Assembly: GCF_004349085.1 (NCBI RefSeq)
Contig: NZ_SMFM01000002.1
Coordinates: forward strand, 1 to 64,000
DNA from: Flavobacterium caseinilyticum
Lineage (GTDB): Bacteria > Bacteroidota > Bacteroidia > Flavobacteriales > Flavobacteriaceae
DNA length: 64,000 bases
Direction of reading: 5' to 3'
This document shows, piece by piece, positions 36,314-45,358 of the stretch (position 1 is the stretch's first letter; the number at the start of each line of letters is the position of its first letter). Below the pieces are notes generated by a model, which was not told the origin of the DNA, did not search any database, and worked only from the letters and a program-made list of their open reading frames with translations. The position numbers were made by a program, and so were the translations under genes.

Positions 36314-37279
36314 CTAATTTTTTTCATTAGAAATAGAATCATTAATAGGACCAACGTAAGGTTTGTTTTTCTTTCCAAATAAAGAAATATTTACATATCT
36401 AGTGGGATACAGTCTTATGTCTTGCACTAATAACTCCAATTCTTTTGTGGAACTTTTAATGTTTTGGTAAAAACCATCATCATTCAGTAATTTACCCAGA
36501 GAGCCCTTTCCTGCTTCTAACCCACTCACTATGCCATCTACTCGTCCTAAAGTTGCATTTAGCTTTTTTACTGTTTTTCCTATGTCGGCTTTGTTCAATG
36601 AGTCCGATATTTTAGAAAAATTTCCAGCAATTTTACTAAAATCAGTAACAACGCCATTAATTTGAGTTTTATTTTTATCCAGTAGTGTGTTGACACTTAA
36701 AGAAGCCTTATGAAATTGTTCAATAGTTTTGTTAAGCTCTGCCAAACTTTGTTTCAAGTCTTGTTGCCCTTTTTTGTCAAGCACATTATTCAATCCAGAT
36801 ATTAATGTATCTGCGTTGCCTAATAACTTTTCAAGTTTTTCTTGAAGAGGAGCAAGTTGATCTCCCACTTTATCGGTCAGTCCTGCTTTTACATCTCCCG
36901 TTAAGGTTTGACCATCAACAGCAAGAATTTTATCATTAAAATTGTGGTTAATCGCAATTTGTTTTCCGCCAATAAATCCAGGCTCATAAATAGAAGCGCT
37001 ACTTGATTTAGAAATAGGGAAATCCGTTTTTATTTGTAGTTCAACTAATAAAGCCCCTGTATTTTCATTTATTGTAATATTGCTTACTTTACCTATAACC
37101 AAACCATTTAACGTAACTGGTGCAGATGTAACAAGACCTTCGACACTTTTATATTCAACGTAAAAAGTTTTGTAATTTATAAAAAGGTCTTTTCCTTTTA
37201 AAAAACTGTATCCCCAAATAAATAATAATATAGATGATATTACTAAGATAGCAGTTTTAATTTCTCGTGTTATTTTCAA
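36314..37279 (-). CDS. MCE/MlaD-domain lipid-transport protein
   Basis: This 321-residue periplasmic protein has one N-terminal membrane helix (about 9-25), an MCE domain (about 37-115, including VEGLVTSAPVTLNGLVIGKV), and a long coiled coil (about 140-270) with a C-terminal tail. MlaD and relatives form hexameric rings or tubes that carry phospholipids between membranes. mlaE/mlaF genes are not adjacent here. The start is TTG (37277-37279) followed by KITREIKTAILVIS; no in-frame ATG precedes the membrane helix. It lies 47 bases after the amidase stop and has its own -7 box. Confidence 0.9.
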   Translation of the reverse strand: MKITREIKTAILVISSILLFIWGYSFLKGKDLFINYKTFYVEYKSVEGLVTSAPVTLNGLVIGKVSNITINENTGALLVELQIKTDFPISKSSSASIYEPGFIGGKQIAINHNFNDKILAVDGQTLTGDVKAGLTDKVGDQLAPLQEKLEKLLGNADTLISGLNNVLDKKGQQDLKQSLAELNKTIEQFHKASLSVNTLLDKNKTQINGVVTDFSKIAGNFSKISDSLNKADIGKTVKKLNATLGRVDGIVSGLEAGKGSLGKLLNDDGFYQNIKSSTKELELLVQDIRLYPTRYVNISLFGKKNKPYVGPINDSISNEKN

Positions 37280-37296
37280 AATTTAAGTATTTTTTA

Positions 37297-37304
37297 CAAA
37301 TTTA
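37297..37304 (-). promoter_or_regulatory. -7 box before the MCE gene
   Basis: The minus strand reads TAAATTTG, matching TAnnTTTG, 17 bases before the TTG start. No -33 TTG at the right distance. It may be an internal promoter of the amidase operon. Confidence 0.35.
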
Positions 37305-37326
37305 ATATAAAATATTCAACTTGTTG

Positions 37327-38493
37327 TTATCGTAAAGCTTCTTGAATGCTAATTTTTTTCCCATTTTTCAATGCAATCAGAAATGCTGAATCGTATCCTT
37401 TTCCTTTCGCTTCCTTCAATTGCTTTTTAGCCTCGTCATAATCAGCTGTTTCCCCGTACATATATTTATATACTTTGTTTTCATATGCTACAGAAATATT
37501 TTTAAGTCCATTAAAATTTTTTGGAAGTAAATCTACTTTTTTAACACTAGCTGAAAGTTGCACTTTGAATAATGCTTTTGAATTATCCACAACTTTATTT
37601 GATTGCACGGGTTCAACTGAAGGTAGATTTACTTTTGCTTTTGCTTCTTTTGCCGTATCCTTTATTTGCTTTTCAATAATTTTTTGAGAAGGTCTTTCTT
37701 CAAAAATTTCACCTTCACCATTTCCGAAATATTCTTTCTTATAACTAACAATTGCTTCAGCAATGGCTTTGGCAATTTCATTTTGACCCTCTTCAGAATT
37801 TAATCTATTCCCTTCAACTGTATTGGATATAAAACCCATTTCGATCAAAACTCTTGGCATATATGCTTTGTGAAGTACCATAAAAGGTGCTTGTTTCACT
37901 CCGCCGCCTCTTATTTTTTTTCCTAAATCCTCAAAAGCATTCTCCACTTTGCTGGCGAGCGAAATGCTGTTATCCAGATATTCTTCTTGCATCAGCGTCA
38001 TTCCAATCATCGTTTCCGGAGAGTTAGGATCAAATCCTTCATACTTTTGTTTATAATCTTTTTCTAAAGTTATTACGGAATTCTCCTTTTTTGCAGCTTC
38101 TAGATTGGAAGCCACTTTACTTAAACCCATTACATAGGTTTCAGTACCAACAGCAGCAGTATTTCTATTGGCATTACAATGAATGGAGACAAAAATATTA
38201 GCGTTAAATCGATTGGCGATATTAGCTCTTTCGATCAAATCAATGAATACATCTGTTTTGCGGGTGTAATTAACTTGCATTTGCGGCGTTGCTTCCAATA
38301 ACTTTCCAACCTTTAAAACCACCGCTAAAGCAATGTTTTTTTCTACACGGCCTTCATAAACTGCTCCAAAATCGTGAGCGCCATGTCCCGCATCTAAAGT
38401 TACCTTGAAATTATTGGATTGACTATACCCTGATAAAGAAATAATCATCAGAATAAAAGTTAATTTAATTTTAATTTTATAGGAATTATACAT
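37327..38493 (-). CDS. N-acetylmuramoyl-L-alanine amidase with SPOR-like tail
   Basis: This 388-residue exported enzyme cuts the bond between MurNAc and L-Ala in peptidoglycan. A signal peptide ends near LSGYSQ. The Amidase_3 domain (about 28-240) has the zinc motif LDAGHGAHDFGA, Glu in VEKNIALAV, the second His in VSIHCNAN, and the catalytic Glu in LIEMGFISN. A linker rich in Lys and Ala leads to a C-terminal SPOR-like domain (about 305-388), which in other bacteria binds denuded glycan at the division site. It heads a minus-strand cluster and is divergent from lptD. Confidence 0.94.
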   Translation of the reverse strand: MYNSYKIKIKLTFILMIISLSGYSQSNNFKVTLDAGHGAHDFGAVYEGRVEKNIALAVVLKVGKLLEATPQMQVNYTRKTDVFIDLIERANIANRFNANIFVSIHCNANRNTAAVGTETYVMGLSKVASNLEAAKKENSVITLEKDYKQKYEGFDPNSPETMIGMTLMQEEYLDNSISLASKVENAFEDLGKKIRGGGVKQAPFMVLHKAYMPRVLIEMGFISNTVEGNRLNSEEGQNEIAKAIAEAIVSYKKEYFGNGEGEIFEERPSQKIIEKQIKDTAKEAKAKVNLPSVEPVQSNKVVDNSKALFKVQLSASVKKVDLLPKNFNGLKNISVAYENKVYKYMYGETADYDEAKKQLKEAKGKGYDSAFLIALKNGKKISIQEALR

Positions 38494-38571
38494 AAATCTA
38501 AAAGTTAATTTAATTAAAACAGAACAGTTATTAATTTTATTATTTCTTTATTTTTGACAAAAAATAATATG

Positions 38572-38579
38572 TAAGTTTG
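38572..38579 (+). promoter_or_regulatory. -7 box of lptD
   Basis: TAAGTTTG matches TAnnTTTG. TTG at 38554-38556 lies upstream with a 15-base gap, slightly short. If used, transcription starts near 38586, downstream of the TTG at 38577. Confidence 0.4.
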
Positions 38580-38589
38580 ACATGTCAAA
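38576..38589. promoter_or_regulatory. 14-bp palindrome at the lptD promoter
   Basis: TTTGACATGTCAAA is a perfect palindrome overlapping the -7 box and the first possible start codon. This is the size and position of a repressor operator. No regulator is adjacent. Confidence 0.4.
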
Positions 38590-41327
38590 AAACACGCCAT
38601 AATTTTACAAAAATAGCATTTAAACCTTTGTATACAAACTTATTTAATATCGTTTTATTATCAATATTCCTGTCAGTGGGATCTAGCAAATTATATTCTC
38701 AGGATATAATAAAAAAAACTAAAGCTATACCCGCTAAAGAACAAATAGATAGCAAAATTTCCAATGTAAAAACGGACAGCACTGTAATCGCAATCACCAA
38801 AACAGAAAATGATTCTATAAAAAAAGATTCTTTGAGGCCTAAAAAAACATTTCTTAACGGGAAAGTGAAATACAAAGCGGATCAATATGCTAAAATAGAC
38901 CAAAAGAAAAAACTGATTACCTTGTATGATAAAGCGGAGTTGTATTACCAGGATGTTGAGTTGAAAGCAGGAATTATCATTATGGATTATGAAAAAAACG
39001 AGGTGTACGCCGGACGAATCAGAGATTCAACAGGAGCTTTTACTCAAAATCCAAATTTCAAACAAGGCGCGAATGTAATTGAACCGGATTCTATTCGTTT
39101 CAACTTTAAAACTAAAAAAGCATTAGTTTGGAATTCAAGATCCGAACAAGGCGAGTTTAAAATCAAGGCAGCGATTACCAAAAAAGAAAATGATTCAGTT
39201 TACTTTTTAAAAGGGGCTCGGTTCACCACGGCAAAGGATATTGATAATCCGGAGTATTATTTTCAAACCAATAAAGTTAAGTTTATTCCTGGCAAAAAAG
39301 TAGTGACAGGATTTACCAATATGGTTATAGCTAATGTTCCTACTCCAATTGCACTGCCCTTTGCTTTTTTCCCGATGAGTAAAGAAACCAGTATTTCAGG
39401 AATCATTTTACCCAGTTACAATGACTCTAACAATAGAGGATTTTCACTTCAAAATTTAGGATACTATTTTGCACTGAGTGACAATTATGATTTAACCGTT
39501 TTGGGAGATTATTATACCAATGGTAGTTATGGAATGCGATTTGAATCCAGCTATGCAAAAAGATATAGTTTTAACGGAAATTTAAACGTTCGATTTGAAA
39601 ATCTGATCAACAGTGAAAGAGGTTATCCGGATTATTCAAAACAAAATATTTATAATATTCAGTGGTCTCATTCTAAAGACTCGAGATCTTCACCTAATTC
39701 GAATTTCTCAGCATCGGTAAATCTTGGCAGCAGTAAGTATTTTCAGCAGTCTATCAATCAGGTTAATATTGGATCAAACTTGAATAATACGCTGAGCTCT
39801 TCGGTTTCGTATTCCAAAAACTTCAATTCAATTCCTCAGGTTAGAATGTCTTTGACGGCAACGCATTCACAAAACACGCAAACTGAAGAAATCAATATGA
39901 CTTTGCCAACCTTACAATTGAGCATGGACAGAATCTATCCTTTTGTGGGTAAAGATGGTACAAAAAAAGGTTTTATTAAAAATATAAATCTGCAGTACAA
40001 TTTAAATGCTCGTAATAGTATCACCACCACTGATTCTTTATTCTTTAAACCGCAAATGTTTAGAGATGCTAAAATTGGATTTCAACACAGTATTCCATTA
40101 AGCACCAATTTTAAATTATTCAAATATTTCAGTGCCTCCACAGCCATGAATTACGAGGAAATCTGGTACACCAAAACCATTGAGAGAAGTTTTGACCAAG
40201 ATCAAAGCAGAGTTGTAGATAAAACCATAAATGGCTTTGATGCCTTTAGAACCTATTCTGTATCTTCAAGCTTAGGTACCACCATTTACGGAACATTTAA
40301 TTTTGGCGATGAAAAAAAAATACAGTCAATAAGACATGTCATGAGGCCATCGGTGTCCTATGGATACACCCCTAGTTTTGAAAAATATTATGATACCTAC
40401 GAGGCAGATGCTACCGGAGCAATGCGAAAACAATATTCGAGATTTGAAAATGGAATTTTCGGTGCACCAGGATTAAACAATTCAAATATTCTAGGTTTTG
40501 ATTTGAGTAATACATTTGAGGCAAAAGTTACCGATAAGGACAGCACAAAGATGGAGCCGAAAAAAATAATGCTTCTTAACAATTTAAACCTTTCGACCAG
40601 TTACAATCTGGATGCCGACGGTGTAAATTCGCTTGCCTTTTCTCCTGTAAGAATAAGCGGTGGTACACAATTGTTAGATAATAAAATGAACGTAAATTTT
40701 GGAGCTACTTTAGATCCTTACGCCATCGACAACTCCGGCAACAGAATTAATCTTTTTAATATTAATAACGGCGGAAGTCTCTTTAGAATGACCAGTTCCA
40801 ATATGACTGTGAATTATTCACTTTCGAGTACAGGAAAAGACAAACCCGAGAAAGAAAAAAATGTTCAAAGCCAGCGTAATGGAGGTCGTGAAGATGATTT
40901 ATTTGGCACAAACACAGACTTAGGCGACAGCAGAAGAACACAATTTGAGGATGAAAATGAAGAAGAAGGAGAAGATAAAATTTCAGAATTTTTTAAATCT
41001 GAGTTACCATGGGACATAACTTTTGCGTATTCGTTAACCTACGGCAACAACAATCGGGAAAATGAAATTATTGGAAATTCCATCATGATTTCTGCTAACG
41101 CAGATGTAACACCGAAATGGAAAGTAGGTGTTTCTACAGGTTACGATTTTGTACAAAATGGAGTTACCTTTACCCAGCTTCGTTTTGAAAGAGATTTATT
41201 GAGCTGGAGAATGGATTTCAACTGGTCACCATTTGGTGCTAATGCAAACTGGGGATTCTTCGTTGGAATAAAATCTGGCGTACTTAGCGACATCAAATGG
41301 GACAAAAGAAGTACCATCAATAGATAA
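38577..41327 (+). CDS. lptD: LPS-assembly outer-membrane protein LptD
   Basis: This protein of up to 916 residues inserts lipopolysaccharide into the outer leaflet. A signal-like segment (NIVLLSIFLSVGSSKLYSQ) precedes a periplasmic OstA-type beta-jellyroll (about 90-270: KYKADQYAKIDQKKKLITLY, AELYYQDVELKAGIIIMDYE) and a long C-terminal beta-barrel (about 280-916, with repeated aromatic-Gly strands). The start is uncertain: no in-frame ATG precedes the signal. TTG at 38577 is the furthest upstream start, but it overlaps a promoter box and palindrome. TTG at 38628 (YTNLFNIVLL) is the better candidate if that promoter is real. Confidence 0.9.
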   Translation: MTCQKTRHNFTKIAFKPLYTNLFNIVLLSIFLSVGSSKLYSQDIIKKTKAIPAKEQIDSKISNVKTDSTVIAITKTENDSIKKDSLRPKKTFLNGKVKYKADQYAKIDQKKKLITLYDKAELYYQDVELKAGIIIMDYEKNEVYAGRIRDSTGAFTQNPNFKQGANVIEPDSIRFNFKTKKALVWNSRSEQGEFKIKAAITKKENDSVYFLKGARFTTAKDIDNPEYYFQTNKVKFIPGKKVVTGFTNMVIANVPTPIALPFAFFPMSKETSISGIILPSYNDSNNRGFSLQNLGYYFALSDNYDLTVLGDYYTNGSYGMRFESSYAKRYSFNGNLNVRFENLINSERGYPDYSKQNIYNIQWSHSKDSRSSPNSNFSASVNLGSSKYFQQSINQVNIGSNLNNTLSSSVSYSKNFNSIPQVRMSLTATHSQNTQTEEINMTLPTLQLSMDRIYPFVGKDGTKKGFIKNINLQYNLNARNSITTTDSLFFKPQMFRDAKIGFQHSIPLSTNFKLFKYFSASTAMNYEEIWYTKTIERSFDQDQSRVVDKTINGFDAFRTYSVSSSLGTTIYGTFNFGDEKKIQSIRHVMRPSVSYGYTPSFEKYYDTYEADATGAMRKQYSRFENGIFGAPGLNNSNILGFDLSNTFEAKVTDKDSTKMEPKKIMLLNNLNLSTSYNLDADGVNSLAFSPVRISGGTQLLDNKMNVNFGATLDPYAIDNSGNRINLFNINNGGSLFRMTSSNMTVNYSLSSTGKDKPEKEKNVQSQRNGGREDDLFGTNTDLGDSRRTQFEDENEEEGEDKISEFFKSELPWDITFAYSLTYGNNNRENEIIGNSIMISANADVTPKWKVGVSTGYDFVQNGVTFTQLRFERDLLSWRMDFNWSPFGANANWGFFVGIKSGVLSDIKWDKRSTINR

Positions 41328-41412
41328 TAATTTGCGTAATTTTTGTTTTCTTTATTTTTTGATAATTTAAATAAAAATTAGCGATGCCTTTTTAAAATTA
41401 AAAAAACATTTT

Positions 41413-41793
41413 ATGAAAAAGATAATTTTTACAGAAAAAGCCCCTGCACCTATCGGACCTTACAACCAAGCTGTACTAAAAGGAAATACGTTGTATACTT
41501 CCGGCCAAATAGCGATAGATCCAGCAAGCGGAGAACTGATCACTGACTCTATTGAAGCAGAAACGGAACAAGTGATGCAAAATATGAAAGCAGTATTAGC
41601 AGCAGCCGAAATGACATTTGAGAACGTTGTAAAAACAACAATCTTCATTATGGATATGAATGATTTTGCAAAAATAAATGCGGTTTACGGTTCTTATTTT
41701 AACGAAAAAAATGCGCCCGCTCGCGAAACCGTTCAAGTGGCTGGCTTGCCTAAAAATGTAAATGTCGAAATTTCAATGATTGCAATACTGTAA
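41413..41793 (+). CDS. ridA: RidA-family enamine/imine deaminase
   Basis: This 126-residue trimeric cytoplasmic protein hydrolyses the reactive 2-aminoacrylate and related imines made by PLP enzymes. Family marks are APIGPYNQAV near the start, LYTSGQIAIDP, NVVKTTIFIMDMNDFAKIN, and the substrate-binding Arg in PARETVQVAGLPKN. The length is standard. It lies 85 bases after lptD on the same strand and is followed by a very long hairpin. Confidence 0.95.
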   Translation: MKKIIFTEKAPAPIGPYNQAVLKGNTLYTSGQIAIDPASGELITDSIEAETEQVMQNMKAVLAAAEMTFENVVKTTIFIMDMNDFAKINAVYGSYFNEKNAPARETVQVAGLPKNVNVEISMIAIL

Positions 41794-41860
41794 TATACTG
41801 GTGCATATAAACAACCATTACAATTTATTTAGAGTTTAATTTTTCAATTTTATCTACTAT

Positions 41861-41910
41861 TTAAAAATGCGTAATTTTCTATATTTTAATAGAAAATTAC
41901 GCATTTTTAA
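41861..41910. terminator. 22-bp perfect hairpin between ridA and the sugar-kinase gene
   Basis: The arms 41861-41882 and 41889-41910 are exact reverse complements with a 6-base AT loop. The outer A and T runs let it terminate on both strands between convergent genes. It is much longer than the other terminators in this window. Confidence 0.85.
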
Positions 41911-41936
41911 AATTATAGCAAACCTCTATCTGAGAT

Positions 41937-42788
41937 CTACTTATCGGCAATATGGTACGCAATCAGACCATCAATGGGTCTTCTTAGAACATTTCCCAAC
42001 TGCAATTCATATTTATCAAAAGTTTCTTTCAGTTCATCCTTTAAATAAAAAGCAATAGAACCTACAAAATGTACAGGGACTTCTTTGCAATTGTCAAACT
42101 GTTTGATATAATTTTTTACAAACGATTTCATTCCTTTGAAAATAATTTTTCTGCAAAACTCTGTTTCTTTGTGCTGAATTAAAAACTTCGCAAAAGTCGC
42201 TAAATAAGCATTTGGATTAGGTTCCTTGTATAGTTTGCTTTTGATAGCATCCGGATCTAAATCGTATTCTTTTTCAAATTCAACCGCCAATTCTTTTGGC
42301 ATTTTATTAAAATAGTATTTTCTGATTAATTCTTTACCAAAAACATTACCACTGCAGTCGTCCATGACTATATATCCCAAGGATTGGACTTTCTGGTGCA
42401 ATTCTTTTCCGTCAAAATAACTACAGTTTGATCCTGTACCTAAAATAGAAACAATCGCTTTCTCGCCTTTAGGAGTTGTTGCATATACCGCCGCGTAAGT
42501 GTCCTCCTTAACATCAATAATGGCATTTGGAAAAAAATTTTGAAAAAGTTGTGAAAGTGTCATTTTCATTTTATCAGTCCCACAACCTGCTCCGTAAAAA
42601 AACAAATGGGTTGCATTCTTCTTATTTTGCAAGATATCAAAGCGATCATTTAGGCGCTCAATAATTTCATCTGAATCGAGAACTTCAGGATTTAATCCTA
42701 ATGTTTGCGTTGTAAACAATACTTTTCCTTTGTCATCTATTGCTATCCAATCGGCTTTGGTAGAACCACTATCAACTATTAATTTCAT
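41937..42788 (-). CDS. BadF/BadG-type ATPase, N-acetylglucosamine kinase-like
   Basis: This 283-residue ASKHA-fold kinase has MKLIVDSGSTKADWIAID (phosphate-1 loop), LGLNPEVLDSDE, FYGAGCGTDK, SILGTGSNCSYFDGKE (adenosine-side loop), YIVMDDCSGNVFGKELIRKY, and VHFVGSIAFYLKDEL. In this family, eukaryotic and Bacteroidota members phosphorylate GlcNAc and related amino sugars. It could feed sugars from the GH20/permease locus or from cell-wall recycling into metabolism, but its substrate is not proven. gap lies upstream on the same strand, separated by a terminator. Confidence 0.85.
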   Translation of the reverse strand: MKLIVDSGSTKADWIAIDDKGKVLFTTQTLGLNPEVLDSDEIIERLNDRFDILQNKKNATHLFFYGAGCGTDKMKMTLSQLFQNFFPNAIIDVKEDTYAAVYATTPKGEKAIVSILGTGSNCSYFDGKELHQKVQSLGYIVMDDCSGNVFGKELIRKYYFNKMPKELAVEFEKEYDLDPDAIKSKLYKEPNPNAYLATFAKFLIQHKETEFCRKIIFKGMKSFVKNYIKQFDNCKEVPVHFVGSIAFYLKDELKETFDKYELQLGNVLRRPIDGLIAYHIADK

Positions 42789-42872
42789 TTTGCTTGTGTT
42801 TTTTTTGTTTTGGAGTTACCTGATTTTAAAATGAGCTAAAATAACCTCCATTTAAAAAAGCAACAAAAAATA

Positions 42873-42901
42873 AAATCCCGTTAAAAAGATAACGGGATTT
42901 G
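42873..42901 (-). terminator. Terminator of gap
   Basis: AAATCCCGTT pairs with AACGGGATTT around an 8-base loop, with T run on the minus strand. It lies just after the gap stop. Confidence 0.88.
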
Positions 42902-42914
42902 TAAATATAAAAAA

Positions 42915-43937
<1,023 letters not shown>

Positions 43938-43993
43938 TTATTTTTCTTTAACTCATTTAAAGTCTAATTTCCTCACAATAAACTTCATTTTAT

Positions 43994-44980
43994 TTATGTA
44001 GACATGATGTCTGAAACTCTTAATAATTCTTTATCGATTTCGGTTTTTCCTTTGATGGCTTGTTCCAAAGGTGTCAATGCAACCTTGTCATTTTGTAAGC
44101 CCACCATATAATTTGATTTTCCCTCCAGAAGTGATTCGACTGCTTTTACGCCTAATCTGCTTGCTAAAACTCTGTCAAAACAAGAAGGAGAACCGCCGCG
44201 CTGCATGTGACCTAAAACAGAGACACGAACATCATATTCAGGCAAATTCGCTTCAACATAATCTTTTAATTCGAACACATTTTTACCAATTTTATCTCCT
44301 TCGGCAATAACAACTATACTGGATGATTTTCCGGAGGCCTTACTTTTTTGTAAAGATTCCAATAATCGTTCTAAACCTAAATCTTCTTCCGGGATAAGGA
44401 TTTCCTCTGCTCCTGCTCCGATACCTGCATTCAACGCAATATGACCGGCATCTCTACCCATCACTTCTACAAAAAATAAACGGTTGTGCGAACTGGCTGT
44501 ATCCCTAATTTTATCAATCACATCCACCACAGTATTTAATGCGGTATCGTATCCTAAAGTGTGACTTGTCCCAAAAATATCATTATCGATGGTTCCCGGA
44601 ATCCCCATCACCGGAAAACCAAACTCATTATTAAATAACAATCCACCAGTAAATGTACCGTCTCCACCTATCACCACTAACGCATCAATTCCTGCTTTAA
44701 TAAGATTTTCATGTGCTTGTTTTCTTCCTTCAGGAGTTTTAAATTCTAAGGACCGAGCCGATTTTAAAATCGTTCCTCCTTTATTTACAATGTTATTTAC
44801 GCTTCGAGGCCCCATTTCCTTGAAGTCTCCTTCAATCATTCCTTGGTATCCTCTATAAATTCCTATACATTCTATGTTGTGATAAGCACATGTTCGAACA
44901 ACTGAACGGATTGCAGCATTCATTCCTGGTGAGTCTCCGCCAGAGGTTAGAACACCAACTTTTTTTATTTTTTTTGGCAT
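43994..44980 (-). CDS. pfkA: ATP-dependent 6-phosphofructokinase
   Basis: PfkA phosphorylates fructose 6-phosphate to the 1,6-bisphosphate, the committed step of glycolysis. At 328 residues it is the bacterial ATP type: GVLTSGGDSPGMNAAIR, the ATP loop GGDGTFTGG (Gly rather than the Asp of PPi-dependent forms), GIPGTIDNDI, EVMGRDAGHIAL, and LGHMQRGGSPS. It is the first gene of a likely pfkA-gap pair. Confidence 0.97.
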   Translation of the reverse strand: MPKKIKKVGVLTSGGDSPGMNAAIRSVVRTCAYHNIECIGIYRGYQGMIEGDFKEMGPRSVNNIVNKGGTILKSARSLEFKTPEGRKQAHENLIKAGIDALVVIGGDGTFTGGLLFNNEFGFPVMGIPGTIDNDIFGTSHTLGYDTALNTVVDVIDKIRDTASSHNRLFFVEVMGRDAGHIALNAGIGAGAEEILIPEEDLGLERLLESLQKSKASGKSSSIVVIAEGDKIGKNVFELKDYVEANLPEYDVRVSVLGHMQRGGSPSCFDRVLASRLGVKAVESLLEGKSNYMVGLQNDKVALTPLEQAIKGKTEIDKELLRVSDIMST

Positions 44981-45358
44981 TATTTAAGTATTGAAGTGTA
45001 AAATTAGCAAACATAAACCACTTTCAAGGCGGAGATTTTAATAATTTAATAAAGCATTATGAATTCAAACGTTTTCGTTAATAAGTTTTTGGGGGAATAA
45101 AAATGAAATGACTTTTTTTTAACGATAGTGAAAAATAATCAACTTTTATTTAACAATTAACAATTCGTTTGTTTTTAAAGTAAAAAACAACGCTTAATAC
45201 TGCATTATTTGTTGACAGAAGAAATTACGAAGTATAACCGAACATATTTAAACGAACGGTTTTAAATTTCTTGAATTCAGCAAATAATTAAATACGGCAC
45301 TGACAATTTTCTTTTTTACGATGAAGAATTTAATAATAATCCCGTAAAAATTCCATGA
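44981..45358. other. Intergenic region upstream of pfkA
   Basis: These 378 bases separate the tamB stop from pfkA. They are AT-rich, with no open frame of note. The only element I can support is the pfkA -7 box at 45008-45015. I see no clear tamB terminator. Confidence 0.6.
45008..45015 (-). promoter_or_regulatory. -7 box of pfkA
   Basis: The minus strand reads TATGTTTG, matching TAnnTTTG, 27 bases before the pfkA ATG. No -33 TTG at the normal distance. Confidence 0.5.

Noticed and set aside
38582..38602. ATG at 38582 as the lptD start
   Set aside because: It is in a different frame and meets a stop after six codons.
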